DNA from: Desmodus rotundus
Taxonomy: Eukaryota; Chordata; Mammalia; Chiroptera; Phyllostomidae
Length of the DNA: 64,000 nt
Assembly (NCBI RefSeq): GCF_022682495.2
Contig: NC_071391.1
Location: 127,205,896-127,269,895 of the forward strand
Direction: 5' to 3'
Part shown: one piece after another, positions 36,046 through 47,012 of the stretch
How positions within the stretch are numbered: position 1 is the first letter of the stretch
Layout of the letters: every line of letters starts with the position of its first letter
Made by a program: the position numbers and the translations under genes
The notes under the pieces: generated by a model
What the model was told of the DNA's origin: nothing
Database searches by the model: none
Seen by the model: the letters and a program-made list of their open reading frames with translations, nothing else

Positions 36046-36049
36046 GGTC

Positions 36050-36800
36050 CAGCTTGTTGAGATGATTAGAATGAGGTCAATACTGACCAGAAGCTCATCA
36101 CGATTGATCTGGCTATTTATCACACTAATGAAAGAAGCCAACTGACTAGAAAAGTGGCCACGGACGCCTCTGAATGTATGTCCATAGATAGAGGCAGTAG
36201 GTGAAGCCACTATTCTATATCTCGGTTGTCTGAGACTTGTCTCCATCAGCAGATGTTCAGGGCAAAGCCAGAATCTTTAGAAATGCTTGCAAAGAAAAGC
36301 AAAGAAATGGTACTTTAGTCTAGCTATGAACACTCTACTAGAGGACTGAACTGTGATTTATTTACCGAGCTCTTCAAAAGATGGTTGGAGGAGAGCATGT
36401 GGAGAACATGACCACTGGTTGACCTTTGAGCGAGATCCAGGCATTGGAAGCTGCTCAAGCTGCTCCCCCACCCTGTCCATGTATTCTTCACCCCCCATTC
36501 ATATACTAGGAGCTGTTTCAAGGACATAGGCTTGAGGCAGCAATGTGTTGTTGAGACTGTCTGGACAATATACTTGACTGAACCCAGTTAAGGCCCCTAT
36601 ATAAACTTTTAAGATTCTGGCAGGCAGGGGCAGAGATCTATGGGTCTCATGACCCCATGACAAGTTCCCTTGCTTCTTAAACCTGTTACCTATCAATTTG
36701 CAGTGGTCTGCCTCTTTCTTTGGTTTCTCCTTGTCGTCTTTGTATGGATCCTAGTTTCATATTTCACTGAGGAAGCTCCCAAGGTTTCAAAACAATAAAA
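36050..36800 (+). mobile_element. ERVL-type solo LTR (LTR16-like)
   Basis: The 3' part contains 'ggcccctatataaactttta' (TATA-like, at 36596), 'ttcttaaacctgttacctat', 'caatttgcagtggtctgcct', 'tttggtttctccttgtcgtc' and 'gtatggatcctagtttcata'. This is the R/U5 pattern of ERVL LTRs of the LTR16 kind. No internal retroviral genes follow. The 5' boundary is uncertain. Confidence 0.5.
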
Positions 36801-38915
36801 ATCAGTTCCAGTTCTCCTGATCAAAGGTAGTAAAAAATTTTACAACTTTGAAAACTATAGAAAGAGGTAGCAGATAAAAGAGTTATAACACCAAGGCAGA
36901 TAAATCTTGTTATTAGACATGGAACTGAAGGTAACAGAAATTGTAAGGATTTCTTATGTTAGCGGAATTTTAATTTTTATCACTTCATTTTAACTTTCAC
37001 TTGGTTCTTTTCAAATCTGTCTTACTCTTTTCTCACATTTTATTATTTTACTTCTATAATTATTTGAAAATACTTATGTTTGGCACATATTTGATATCTC
37101 AATATTTGAAGTTTTGAGGTGATTTGATTTTGCTATTTTGCTGACTCATTTATGGTAGATTGTTAATACATTTATTCTGTAATTGGAAACTTGAGCCCAT
37201 TTTAAAGAGTATTTTTCTGTAGAAATCCTGTGTGATGTGAATTGAGGGTATTTCCCCATGAGATAGTTTTTAGTTTCTGTATGTCGGTCACCCGAGAATT
37301 ATTACCAGTCTAGGCCTAATTTTTGGCTAATTCCGTGGCCTCCCCTGCTGAGTTCTGTGGGATGGCCCTCCTGACGTGAGGCAGGAGCTTGTCTGTCTGG
37401 AGGGGAGGGGAGAGGCGGGACCAAGGTGCCGTGGAATCACAAACCAAACAGGAGGCCAGCTGGAGCCCAACGCTTCTATGACGATCTGTTCGCGCTTTCA
37501 CATCACCTGGGGAGGTGCCAGCTGAAGCTGAAATATGGCTGCATTGCCATATTTCATAGACATTCTGGGAAGATACTTTGAAGCTATGCAAATATCCTGC
37601 TTCTCCTTAAACTTTACCCATTGTTTTTAGCACTTACCTGTGGGTCTTGCCTGCAGCATTTATCTATCTAGTGACCATTTTAATTCTCTAATTCCTTCTA
37701 CATTTTTGCAATTTTTCTGATTTGCTCTTTTTCCTTCACTTATTTGTGTGATCATTAATGTCAACATAGACTTGTATGTACTTATTTCATTTATGCTTCT
37801 GGACCATCTTGTAATTGTGATATACAGGTTTCAATCCATTATATAGGTAAAGAACTTGAGATGCGGAGCATTTTCATGTCTGACACAGGATCACATAGTC
37901 ACTTGGTTACAAAACAGGATCTGTAATCATTGTCTCACTCTCAGCTCTACTCTGCTTCTGGTTTTACCTGGCACACAACGTGATGGAAAGCGTGAGTTTA
38001 ATAGATACTTGGTGAACAAACAAAGGAGCAAATGAACGAAACAGTAAACTTCGACATTTGCTTGATAATTCGAATTGAATCTCAGTAGTCGTATTCTAAG
38101 AACACAGAGAAACAGAAATGCATAATAGGGAGATGTGGATACCACCCCACAAAGGAACTTCGTTCAACAGTTAAAAAGGTTTCATCCTGTTCACAATGTG
38201 ATTTTGTAGCTTTGGTATTTGTCCAAGTGTTGAAAATTTATCATAGTTATCTTTAGTCTTATATTTTGGGAAAGAATGAAAATATAATCCCTGTAAAAGG
38301 AAACCCAGTGGCTGGTTTTTCTGATAATTCACTGGGATCCCAATGTGTTGTCAACAAAGCTTCAGGAATCTGCTAACTCCCCATGGGCGGAAGTCATGTC
38401 GAATTTGCATGGTGGGCACTCAATTAATATTCTGAATGTGTGTCTTGCTTTAGGTGGTTTCTCATGTGGGAAAATCACATCACCAGAGTTCCCTAATTGA
38501 ACTGCCATAGATTTAGTTTTCTGAGTTATGTGCAGGAGATGGGGCCTGCACAGGATCAAGAAGGATGCTAATAACAGATGAAAAGGGTTTATTGTAAAAA
38601 TGTTAAACACGGATCCTTTTATAGTTTTAGTCATATCATCTGGTAATAAGACTTCTTTTAATGGAACCCCCTGCAGCCTCCACTATCCCTACATTTGTCT
38701 TCTCAGTCCTTAAAGGCCCTTTCAGTACGATCCAAAAGATGACAGGAGAGCACTTGACCACGTGCTAGGAGATTACGTAACAAATAACTCCATCTTCCCA
38801 GCCCAGATGAAAGTAGTCTCATCAACCACACTACACCTAAAATCAAATAGTCCTGAATTCCGGGGCCCAATATTTGTAATGCTTCACTTCTAATGACTAA
38901 TTTCTGTGTTTTTTT
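36801..38915. other. Intergenic; MIR piece and a GC-rich pocket
   Basis: A diverged MIR in sense lies at about 37830-37970 ('gaacttgagatgcggagcat', 'ggatcacatagtcacttggt'). A GC-rich, CpG-bearing pocket lies at 37335-37520 within AT-rich DNA. Its 91-codon minus-strand frame is not recognisable. Nothing else was identified. Confidence 0.35.
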
Positions 38916-38924
38916 TCAGTTTTC

Positions 38925-39475
38925 TCTATGTACAAGGGAGGACCCCCCAAAACCTGGATTTATTTATAAAAAGTTGTGTATTTATTCTTACATGTTTAAA
39001 CTTCAGTCACCTTCCAAGTGCTCTCTGATGCAATTCACTTATTGAACTGTTTTTTCCACTTTCAAAATAGTTTTTGAACTCATCAATTTTGATGCCTTTT
39101 AGTGCTTCTGCTATTTTTTGTTTCACCTCTTCCACTTCAGGAAAATGATTCCCTTTGAGGATTTTTTCATCTGGGGAAATAAAAAAAAAGTTGTTCCAGG
39201 TGAGATTGGGTGAATACAGTGGGTGGGGCATGGGGGTCATGCCGTTTTCAGGCAAAAACACTCAGTGGGGTGTAGACAGGTGGACTCGTAAATCACCCAT
39301 CATGAAATGGACAAACACATTGAGTCTTCAAAAAATTCACCGAAGCTGAATGCAGCCTCTCACAACACCACCAGCTAGTACACTGATACAAATGGGTTCT
39401 TAGAACACTCACCTAGTGGGGAAATCCTGTACCACAAGGGGCCTACCCTCTGAAAGATAATTCCATTTCCTCATA
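38925..39475 (-). mobile_element. Mariner-family DNA transposon remnant
   Basis: The minus strand carries the C-terminal part of a mariner transposase, followed by a stop and an end 'ggtcctcccttgtacatag' near 38930 that looks like the 3' terminal inverted repeat. The 5' side decays after about 39300, and most of the transposase N-terminus, with the DNA-binding domain and first catalytic residues, is missing. Outer boundaries are approximate. Confidence 0.65.
39007..39261 (-). pseudogene. Mariner transposase C-terminal fragment, catalytic residue lost
   Basis: 84 open codons. Residues 8-26 (MTPMPHPLYSPN-LTWNNFF) align with the mariner signature 'lPHPPYSPDLAPcDFF', where the last Asp is the third catalytic residue of D,D34D. 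Here both Asp positions are Asn (N19, N24), and the usual APCD reads TWNN. Downstream, KILKGNHFPEVEEVKQKIAE matches the conserved 'lkGrrF-tveEik' region. A stop lies upstream near 39268. It is non-functional. Confidence 0.75.
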
Positions 39476-40490
39476 TGTAACAGAAACTGAACACAACCTG
39501 GCTTACATTAAGGTGGAGGGAGCTTTTTGTCCAATTTAACTGACTGGTTCACAGGAACAAGAGCACAGCTAAGGGACACGGGCAGCTCTGGGACCATCAA
39601 GAACAAACAAGGAGTTGGCACTGACATGTCTTTTCCTTGCATATCCATCTCTTCTAATTGTCTCTGATTTCATCCTCTTCTGCTATAGGCAACTATTTCT
39701 TCTAAGGCAGGAAAGAAAAACCTCAGCTTACACTTTTCCTAGTTCATGAACTCCAAGGTCAGGCTCCCCTCTCTCTCCAGATCAACCAGGCACTATGGAT
39801 ACCATGAGGAAAGATATGGAAATTGCTGGTCTTGGTCACATGTCCATCTCAATGGCCAGTGAAGCTGGATGTTATGATAGGGAAGCCTCATCAGGATCAC
39901 AGAATCCAGTGGGTAAGGAGCAGTCTCCCCAGCAGACAGAGCAAAGCTTTCCTAAGTGGTGTTGGTAAAATCACCTGAAGCCACACAGAGCTACCAGCAT
40001 CTCTTTCCTGCTGAGATAACATACACACACACAAATAGTTTTCTTTCCCTTCTGCAGAATGATTTAATTTCTCCTCAGTTTCCCAGGCTGAGCTCATCAT
40101 GTGGGCTGAGGTCATCTTCCAGTCCTGTGACCATGATTGTTCAGCTGCAGTTTCAAACAGAAAGTTAGTTTTCCCCAGAACTGGTAGCTCAGCTGTTTCA
40201 TATCATAATGGGGTGGGAAAGTGGCAGGAAGGCTGTCAAACCTGATGCAAATGTTTTATAAAAAGTGGTTTAAATTGGCTGAAGCTGTTTTTAGACTGAT
40301 CAGTTAAAAAATATGTAGGGCATTGTTCTGCCTTGCAGAAACACAGCTCTCAAGAATTGAATTTTTTTTATCATATACTTTGGGAGAGGTTTGTAGGTGG
40401 GCACAGGCTTCTCCTAAAAAGTAGACGAGGGTTTGTTAATGTGGGAATATATAAATTGGGTTCAGGCTGCCCTTAATTAATAGAAAGGGA
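39476..40490. other. Intergenic, no confident element
   Basis: Non-coding sequence with a short (AC)n near 40022-40032. Open frames at 39897-40168 are unrecognised. Confidence 0.35.
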
Positions 40491-40493
40491 CTT

Positions 40494-40691
40494 ACCGTAT
40501 TTTCGGACTATAAGACGCACCCCCAAATTTTGGAGGGAAATGGGGGTGTGTCTTATAGTCCAAATGTAGCTTACCTGGCTCACTGAGGGGGGTGGCGGCA
40601 GTGGAGTTTTTTCCTATTTTCCTCCTCTAAAACCTAGAACATCTAGGAGGAACATCTTATGGTCTGGTGCGTCTTATACACAAAATACAGC
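40494..40691. mobile_element. MITE with terminal and internal inverted repeats
   Basis: The left terminus 'ccgtattttcggactataag' is inversely repeated at the right end ('gtgcgtcttatacacaaaat', 40669-40688). Inside, 21-base arms at 40505-40525 and 40541-40561 pair at 20 of 21 positions around a 15-base loop. 'Cggactataagacgcacc' is a motif seen in short DNA transposons of several vertebrates. It has no coding capacity. The superfamily is not assigned. Confidence 0.7.
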
Positions 40692-42280
40692 ATGTGCTAA
40701 GTGGAGAGAACGGAAAGATACAGGGTCTGGCACAAATAACGCCCCCTTTTTATTATGAAACCTTTTATTGCAAAATCATAAGCGTGCAATTCTGTAACAT
40801 ATCATACTGGAGCACATCATATGACATTTTAGGTGACATATTCAAATTAAAACTATAAATTATTACACCCATATTATTACCCTACCACCCACAACACTCA
40901 AGCAGGCTTTACTTCTGTGGACCCTGTATATTGGAATGAATATACTTTCAAGCCCTGGAGAGAAAAACCTTGTTCTTGGCTTCCCCTGTGCTATCTGAAG
41001 AGTATCAGGAGTTCTGCCTCGAGACCCGAGAGGCCCTTTAGCTCTTCGGGACTATAGTTACTCTCATTTTCATCAGGACCTCTAGAAGAGGCAAGTGGTA
41101 TTTTGCCCTTCTTCAAAACAAAGGGATTTCAGGAGTAGCAGGTAGCAACTGGAAAAAGTTAAGTTTTTGAGTCCTGTAAAGACTATTTCTCTTGAGATTA
41201 GACAAGCCAGAAACTCAAAATTCCACTGAAGAACTTTAGAGTTTGCAGTTTATATTAACATCTGGGCTGCCCAATGACTTTCTTCTCTTCCTTTCTACTC
41301 AAATCCTACTCAAGGCAACTTTTCTCCAACCAGTTTAGATGGAGCAAGGGTGCTTACATCTCAAGAGTTGACCCTGCTGGAGGGAGGTGCTACTGAACGG
41401 AATAGGGTTGCCGACTCTCTTCTCTTGTCAGGTCTGCGGAGGTAGGCTTTTCAGAGTCCATGTGTGTATCGTCCAGATGAAATGTAAAGTGTTGAACATA
41501 CTTAAACACATTTGGTTCAATATAGAGTAGATGTTGGAAATATCTATGAAAATAGTGAATATATGAATGGCTACAAAATTTCTCTCCTCCAGGTGGCTGT
41601 CAAGAATTCTAAGTGAGTTTATTCAGTATCCTTCTGCTTCATCCCTGAATTCATCCTATGACTAGGGTATTACAACCTGGGGGAGATGGTGAAAACAAGG
41701 TGCTGAAGGGTGGCTTCAGGTGGTTTTGAGGAGAGACCCGAGAGCAGGTACAATGTGTGCAATTCATGCACTGGAGAAGGAAAAAGATTTCAAGAAGTAT
41801 TGCTGTTCACTGTAGTCTTTTTCATAGTGTTAGGTGTTAGAGGAAAAAATTAAAATTGGAGCTGAATTACTTTATATTATTTTGGTTGCATGGCCCATGT
41901 TCTTTGACTGCAATACCACTATGGTGCCAAGCCACATGGTTCCCAGCATTATGAGCATGCTATTTGGTTCAGCCAGTTGGCCAATCCCTGTGCACTGTTG
42001 GGTGTCTACCCCGAGCCTTCTACAAGACAAGCGTAAGTTTTGGTCTGAGCCCTGGAGAAACCTACTTAGGAAGACAAAAGATTGGAAAAATGTTCAGAGG
42101 TGTTGGTTATTCACTATATCGGCTGTTTGCTATGGCAGTAACCATGAGTGCAACAGGAGAGAGGCTCAATCACACAAGAACTATGATAGCTCTTTTTCCT
42201 GCTGTAGGTAATCTGATCTTTGGCTTTGCAGTGTACTGAAATGCAGGCCTTGGCCTTTCTGGCCTTTCTGTGTATTATAC
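40692..42280. other. Intergenic; contains an unidentified open frame
   Basis: On the plus strand 41834-42211 (125 codons) and 41964-42239 (91 codons) overlap in different frames. The second ends in a hydrophobic tail, TMIALFPAVGNLIFGFAVY, followed by a stop. I do not recognise the protein. It could be a decayed processed pseudogene of a membrane protein or chance. No repeat was recognised. Confidence 0.3.
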
Positions 42281-42289
42281 TCCAGCACT

Positions 42290-42515
42290 CTTGTTTGCTT
42301 CATTCAGGTTATTCTCCTCCCTTGACCTTGCACATCTTTCTCAATTCTGATTCCGGCCTTTGATCAGGCTGTCACCCTCACTTGGGGACATCCTCTTGTC
42401 TTCCTTTTATCTATTTACATCCTACCCATGCTTCAAGAAACATGCAAAGCTCTAGTAATCTATTAAACTTTGCCAGTTTCCAAAGTCCACCAGGATCTTT
42501 CTATGTTCATTTGCT
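42290..42515 (+). mobile_element. L2 LINE fragment
   Basis: 'ctcccttgaccttgcacatc', 'ctatttacatcctacccatg', 'cttcaagaaacatgcaaagc' and 'tttccaaagtccaccaggat' match the L2 3' text ('cctacccatccttcaaggcccagctcaa'). Confidence 0.5.
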
Positions 42516-42879
42516 GCTTTGTCAAGTAGTAATTATTTTATGCAGCCTAGTAATTAGAATCATAAGTTTGGAGAGTTGGAGGAGCACTGACAGAACATAA
42601 GAGGCTTTCTCATGGTGTAACTGAGATTCAGATGATGCAACCGAGGATCAGTGACACACTGTTGCTGACTTTAGATCACCCACTGGGAATATACATTAGT
42701 GTGTTTATAAACCAGAATTGCTATATAAGAAGCAGTTATTCTTATAGTGGCAGAGACATGTCTAGGAGCCAAGTGTTTTGACTTCTTCCTGCTCTGTCCA
42801 CTATATCATGCTGCCTCTATTAAATTGTTACCATTCTGCATAAGCCTTTTCTGTCCAGTTTGAGGTGGAAGAACAAAGT

Positions 42880-43085
42880 TGGGTGGTAGCATCGTGTGGC
42901 ACACACCATGTACCAACCATATTTGTTACAAATATCCTGTGAGACAATGGGTCACACTTATTTTTGCAAATGAGGATACTAAACCTCAGTGAAGTTAAAA
43001 AATTTATCCAGGATCACACAGAAAGCAATAGGCAGTATTCAAATGTAGATCTGTGTAACTCAAACGTTTGAGTATTTCCTTTCTC
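42880..43085 (+). mobile_element. MIR SINE
   Basis: 'gcacacaccatgtaccaacc', 'aaatatcctgtgagacaatg', 'gcaaatgaggatactaaacc', 'aagttaaaaaatttatccag', 'gatcacacagaaagcaatag' and 'attcaaatgtagatctgtgt' give the full MIR order in sense. Confidence 0.7.
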
Positions 43086-43424
43086 TTTCCTCTGTACCAT
43101 CCTCCTTAGGGCAGTGATGGATTCTTTTTTCTCTTATTTCCCTCAACATTTATCTCATCTTTTGCCACAGTAAATGATCAGTCACACTGTTCTACTTCAT
43201 TGATGGCTAAGTTCTCCATTGGATCTCTATGAACCTTGTCTTTTTCAATGAGCAATTTTCAAGGATGATCCGTCCCACCAACTCTATTTTCTAGTGGTTC
43301 ACAATCATAAAAAATCATAGCTTAAAAAGAACTTCATATGCTACGGCTCTCTAGAGAAAGATCTGAGAATTTGGCTGGTGCTTTGAAATCTACAATTGAA
43401 AGTTACTCATAAAATATAAAGAAT

Positions 43425-43615
43425 AATTCATTTAAAAAATATTTTATTGTTGTTTAAGTACAGTTGTCTGCATTTACCACCCCCCACCCCCTCAGCCATC
43501 CCCACCTCCCGCCCCTGCTTCCACCCCCCACCCTGTGTTCTTTATAGATGTTTCTGAAAACCCTTCCCCCCTCCCCCACTATCCCCTCCCCCCTCCCCTC
43601 TGGTTGCTGTCAGAC
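43425..43615 (-). mobile_element. Bat L1 3' UTR, antisense (C-rich on plus strand)
   Basis: Minus-strand reading: 'ggggaggggatagtggggga', 'cagaaacatctataaagaac', 'ggtaaatgcagacaactgta', 'cttaaacaacaataaaatat' and an A-rich tail. This is the same G-rich 3' UTR architecture as at 2704-2890. It runs directly into the GC-rich block at 43616-43930, which may belong to the same insertion. Confidence 0.75.
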
Positions 43616-43930
43616 ATTTCATTTTCTTTAATGGACAAGTTCTGCACGATGATTGACAAGAACAAAATGGGGTCAGAGGCTGGCACGTCAGCCCAAACCG
43701 AAGTGAAGAGTTGCTGTCTGCGCCGTCACAAGGCTGTAGATGCCGGCAGCGACTCCCCTGGACAGTGCACTGACGACGGAGACCGGAGTACAGTGGGCTC
43801 TGTCCAGCTTAGGAGGCTCAATGATTTCCAGCGTCAGTTTTCTCTTTCTCTCAGGGGTCCTATTACTGCACCTGGCATTTTCTTCTCTGGACCTGCTCAG
43901 TTGTGTCATGAGATGAGATGTCCCACATGA
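43616..43930 (-). other. GC-rich block adjoining the L1 3' UTR
   Basis: The block has many CpGs for this window ('ctgcgccgtcac', 'gatgccggcagcgac', 'tgacgacggagaccggag'). Both strands stay open: 43535-43930 plus and 43688-43909 minus. On the minus strand it leads without a break into 'cattaaagaaaatgaaatgt' and then the L1 3' UTR, so it may be the 5' part of that 3' UTR, transduced sequence, or a chimeric retrocopy. No protein domain was recognised. Confidence 0.4.
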
Positions 43931-43935
43931 TATCT

Positions 43936-45235
43936 TATGCTGAGGTAGCCCTAAAAAGGTACTAATGCTACTATTCTAGGGTAAATCTATTTAATTGGCT
44001 CACTAGAGGCATAATGCCTTTAATACTAAAGAGTGAGTATAATTTAGGATTGTTGGTGATATGGAAGGCTGGTGAGAAGCTTGGTTTTGGCTGAGTATCT
44101 ATAGGTATTAAATGGGAAAAAGGCGGAATATATATATATATATATTTTTTTTTTCCAGCCTACCATAATACCAATGAGCACTTATGTATTGAAAATGGAC
44201 CCTAGTTTGTAATGAGAAGATGGTGGCTGTGAGCTAAGAAATAAGGACAAAAAGTCCACATTATGGGTCATTCATCAGTAGACCAAAGTCATTTGGAATT
44301 ATGACCTCTTCTCTTCTGTCTTACTCCCAGACCTTCCTCTTTGTGTCTGTGGATACATGTGTGACTCTGCCATCGAGTTAGCAGCAGGCCCACATCCACC
44401 TGGCATCCACCAGCATCCCTTTATTTTCTTTTATGCTGTTCCTGGAAACGAATGGTGAATGATTTTAATTCCAAATGGTAATCTGTAGATTCAAAAGTGA
44501 CCCTTGGGCATACACTATACATAACAAGGTAGCCTTCATCCAGTTTTACCTGTCACTACTTATGTTTTTCATCTAACGATGTGAGAGTCTATTTGCCAAA
44601 CAATTGCAGTTTGGACTGTGACTTTGAACAGTGTCACTGGCAGATGGGTTTATTCAGCCCCTGGGGATGGCATCTCTTGATGGCTCTCCTAATACCCCCG
44701 TGTTTATTCTTTTCACTGCCAAAATACTCATCCATTCATCTAACCTGTCAACTTTTCCAATAACTTGTCTTATAAAATAGCAACCATTGTCTTTCTCTGT
44801 CCCTGAGGATAGAAAGGAAAAAAAAAAAAAAAGCAGGTTTCCTGTTTCCACAGCATGTACCTGCTGAGAGAGGAGTTTTTGACCGGACTGCGTGTCCACC
44901 TGCAGTGGAGTTACAGAATGTTGTCGAGACGAGGGGGCAGTCTCATGCCAGGGCATTGCCCTCCTGTGGGCTGCAGGGTTTGTCTCCTTGACATCCGTCA
45001 CAAACCACTTTTTCATGCTTCCTGTGTTCTCTGCAGTGTCTTGGATGCTGCAGGGCTCTGGAGCAATTTAAAACATATTCTTCCCCTAAGGGAGTTTACA
45101 GTCTAATCCATTCATTCAAGAGTATGTGTGAAATACCTATTAGTGCAACTTACTGTGTCAGGTACTAAATGAGTAAGATGTGGGCTGTATCCTTTAGGGA
45201 TCGCTATATCATAAAATTAGTTTTATAGAAAACAC
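43936..45235. other. Intergenic; simple repeats only
   Basis: (AT)n at 44127-44145 followed by a T-tract, A16 at 44818-44833, and a weak L2-like stretch at 45060-45190 ('gagtttacagtctaatccat'). No gene was seen. Confidence 0.4.
44127..44154. repeat. (AT)n plus T-tract microsatellite
   Basis: About nine AT units pass directly into a run of T. Likely length-variable. Confidence 0.9.
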
Positions 45236-45237
45236 AC

Positions 45238-45990
45238 TGTTACTGAACGGTGATGGGAGTCCACTGGGTGCCACCCAATAGGCAAACTCTGGAGGCAGAG
45301 GTTTGGTGAAAAAGGAAAGGAGTCATTTATTCAAAAGCTACACAACTTTGGAAGAATGGCAGGCTTCTGCTTCAGAGCCCATTCCCTCTGAAACACCCAA
45401 AGAAAAATAAGCCCACCGCCCTTTGCCTGGGTAGTTCAAGGCTGCACCTGGAGTTCCTTCTCCATTTAAAATACCATTCTGTGGGCAACACAGGCAACTG
45501 CAGCACATCACCGTGGTGGCTTAGCTAGTTCCTGGGTACAGTCCAGCTTCAGGCATCTTTTTGGATTCTGTGTGCACCTGGTCTGCACAGCCATGCTACC
45601 TCCGCCACTTCCTGTGCCTGGTGTCCCTGGGCTGCTGCCAGGCCATGTGGTATCCAGGGCCTGTGCACCTGTGATTACTGAGGGTCCCCAACAGGGCAAG
45701 GGAGGGGAAGGAGAAGTGGTGAGTGCCCTTTGTTTGAATTTCCCTGGCCCAAAGTTCCATGTACTCAGGGAGTGCCCATTTTTCTAACCAATCCTGTAGG
45801 CTACACTGGCAAGTCTGCACCTCCCCCTTGCCTCCATGTTAACATTTAGGTACATGTGCCTCTGTGACCTCTCATTTCCTTTTCAATCAGGAACGGGAAG
45901 GACCTAGCAGGGTTTTCTCTCTGTCACTCACTCTCGCAAGCTGCGTGCTGTATCACTGCGCAGGGCAGGGCTCTTCCCGGTGCTGGCCCG
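45238..45990 (-). mobile_element. LTR of unassigned ERV family, antisense (copy 1)
   Basis: Read on the minus strand it ends 'ccatcaccgttcagtaaca' at 45238, with an AATAAA at 45331-45326, 88 bases before the end. It is collinearly similar to 49930-50792 on the plus strand, including 'gaatggtattttaaatggag', 'gagagaaaaccctgctaggt' and 'aaacctctgcctccagagtt'. No internal viral genes are attached. The upstream boundary is uncertain. Confidence 0.65.
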
Positions 45991-46660
45991 GTTGCCAGAG
46001 CAAGGCGAAGCTGCCACGCTGGTTTGTTTGTTTACTCTGTACTCCTTGTGCGGGAGCGAAGCCTCTCCAGCACTGCCTCGGGGGTTCCCTGCTGCCCCTC
46101 CCTCACTCCGGGCACCACACCAGTATCAGCACCCCGATGTCCTATGCAATGAAGGGCATAACAGAATGCTGTTACAAACGTGCTTAGGCAAGGAGCAGGA
46201 CAGGTTTTCAGGTATGACAAGTGTTTTAGGTGCACTGCCAAACTGGTCTGTTTTTGTTTTTCTTGTCCTACTCTCAATTTTTCTCCTCCTTTTGTCTGCT
46301 TTAAACAATGTTATTCTAGCCAACCAAACTAAAAATATTGATTTTTATCCCCTCCCTGCTCTTTTACCTCCTCGTCCCTGGCCAGGCTTTGTCAAGCCTG
46401 TATGATCCATGTCTCACAACATACACCCTTCTTCTCCACCTCGCTTTCCACCCTCTCCTCCAAGTGCGTTCCATTTTCATTTGTCATTTTGGTCCTTACA
46501 GTAATTTCCAGGTGATTGATCTGCATATAGCTGCTTCTTCATCTAATTCATCCCCTACATTGCCATCAGAGTTACAATTCTGATTTTATTTAATAATTTT
46601 ATTTCTTTAAGTGCTCATAGGAAAAGTGTTCAACTATGTAAGTGTGGCGTATGGGGACAT
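45991..46660. other. Intergenic, GC-richer block then unique
   Basis: 46000-46140 has several CpGs and may be a further part of the LTR or its flank. The rest is unique. The 141-codon frame at 45980-46405 has no recognisable domains. Confidence 0.3.
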
Positions 46661-46664
46661 ACAC

Positions 46665-47012
46665 CAGGGTTAGCAAATATTTCCCCTGTAAAAATGGGAG
46701 ATATTTTAGACTTTGTGGGTCATATAGTATCTGTCACAACTGCTCCGCTTTGCCATTGTAGTGCAACAGCAGCACTGACAATACATAAACAAATTGGTAT
46801 TTCATTGTAGCAACAGAACCTCCTTTATGGACACTGATATTTGAATTTCATATAATTTTCAGGTAATAGCATCCTTTATAAGAAGAATACATAGACTAGT
46901 ATTTCTCTCTCTCTCTTTTTTTCAGCTAGTTAAAATGGGAAAACCATTTTATGTGGCTCATGGGCCATATAAAACAATGACAGGCCGGATTTGGTCCATA
47001 GGCCAAACCCTG
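46665..47012 (-). mobile_element. Old hAT-type MITE
   Basis: It starts 'cagggttagcaaatatttcc' and ends 'ggtccataggccaaaccctg', giving imperfect inverted termini (CAGGGTT.../...AACCCTG). Inside are 'attttagactttgtgggtca' and 'gctttgccattgtagtgcaa'. The flanking 8-mers 'acatacac' and 'gtctacag' match at four central positions, compatible with a decayed 8-bp hAT duplication. It is the same family as 4535-4875, in the opposite orientation. Confidence 0.7.

Noticed and set aside
43535..43930. 131-codon plus-strand frame across the L1 3' UTR and GC-rich block
   Set aside because: The first third is translated C-rich L1 UTR and there is no domain. The DNA block itself is kept as a finding, but not as a gene.
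45980..46405. 141-codon plus-strand frame
   Set aside because: It spans LTR-flank sequence. Its hydrophobic stretch comes from T-rich DNA, and nothing is recognisable.
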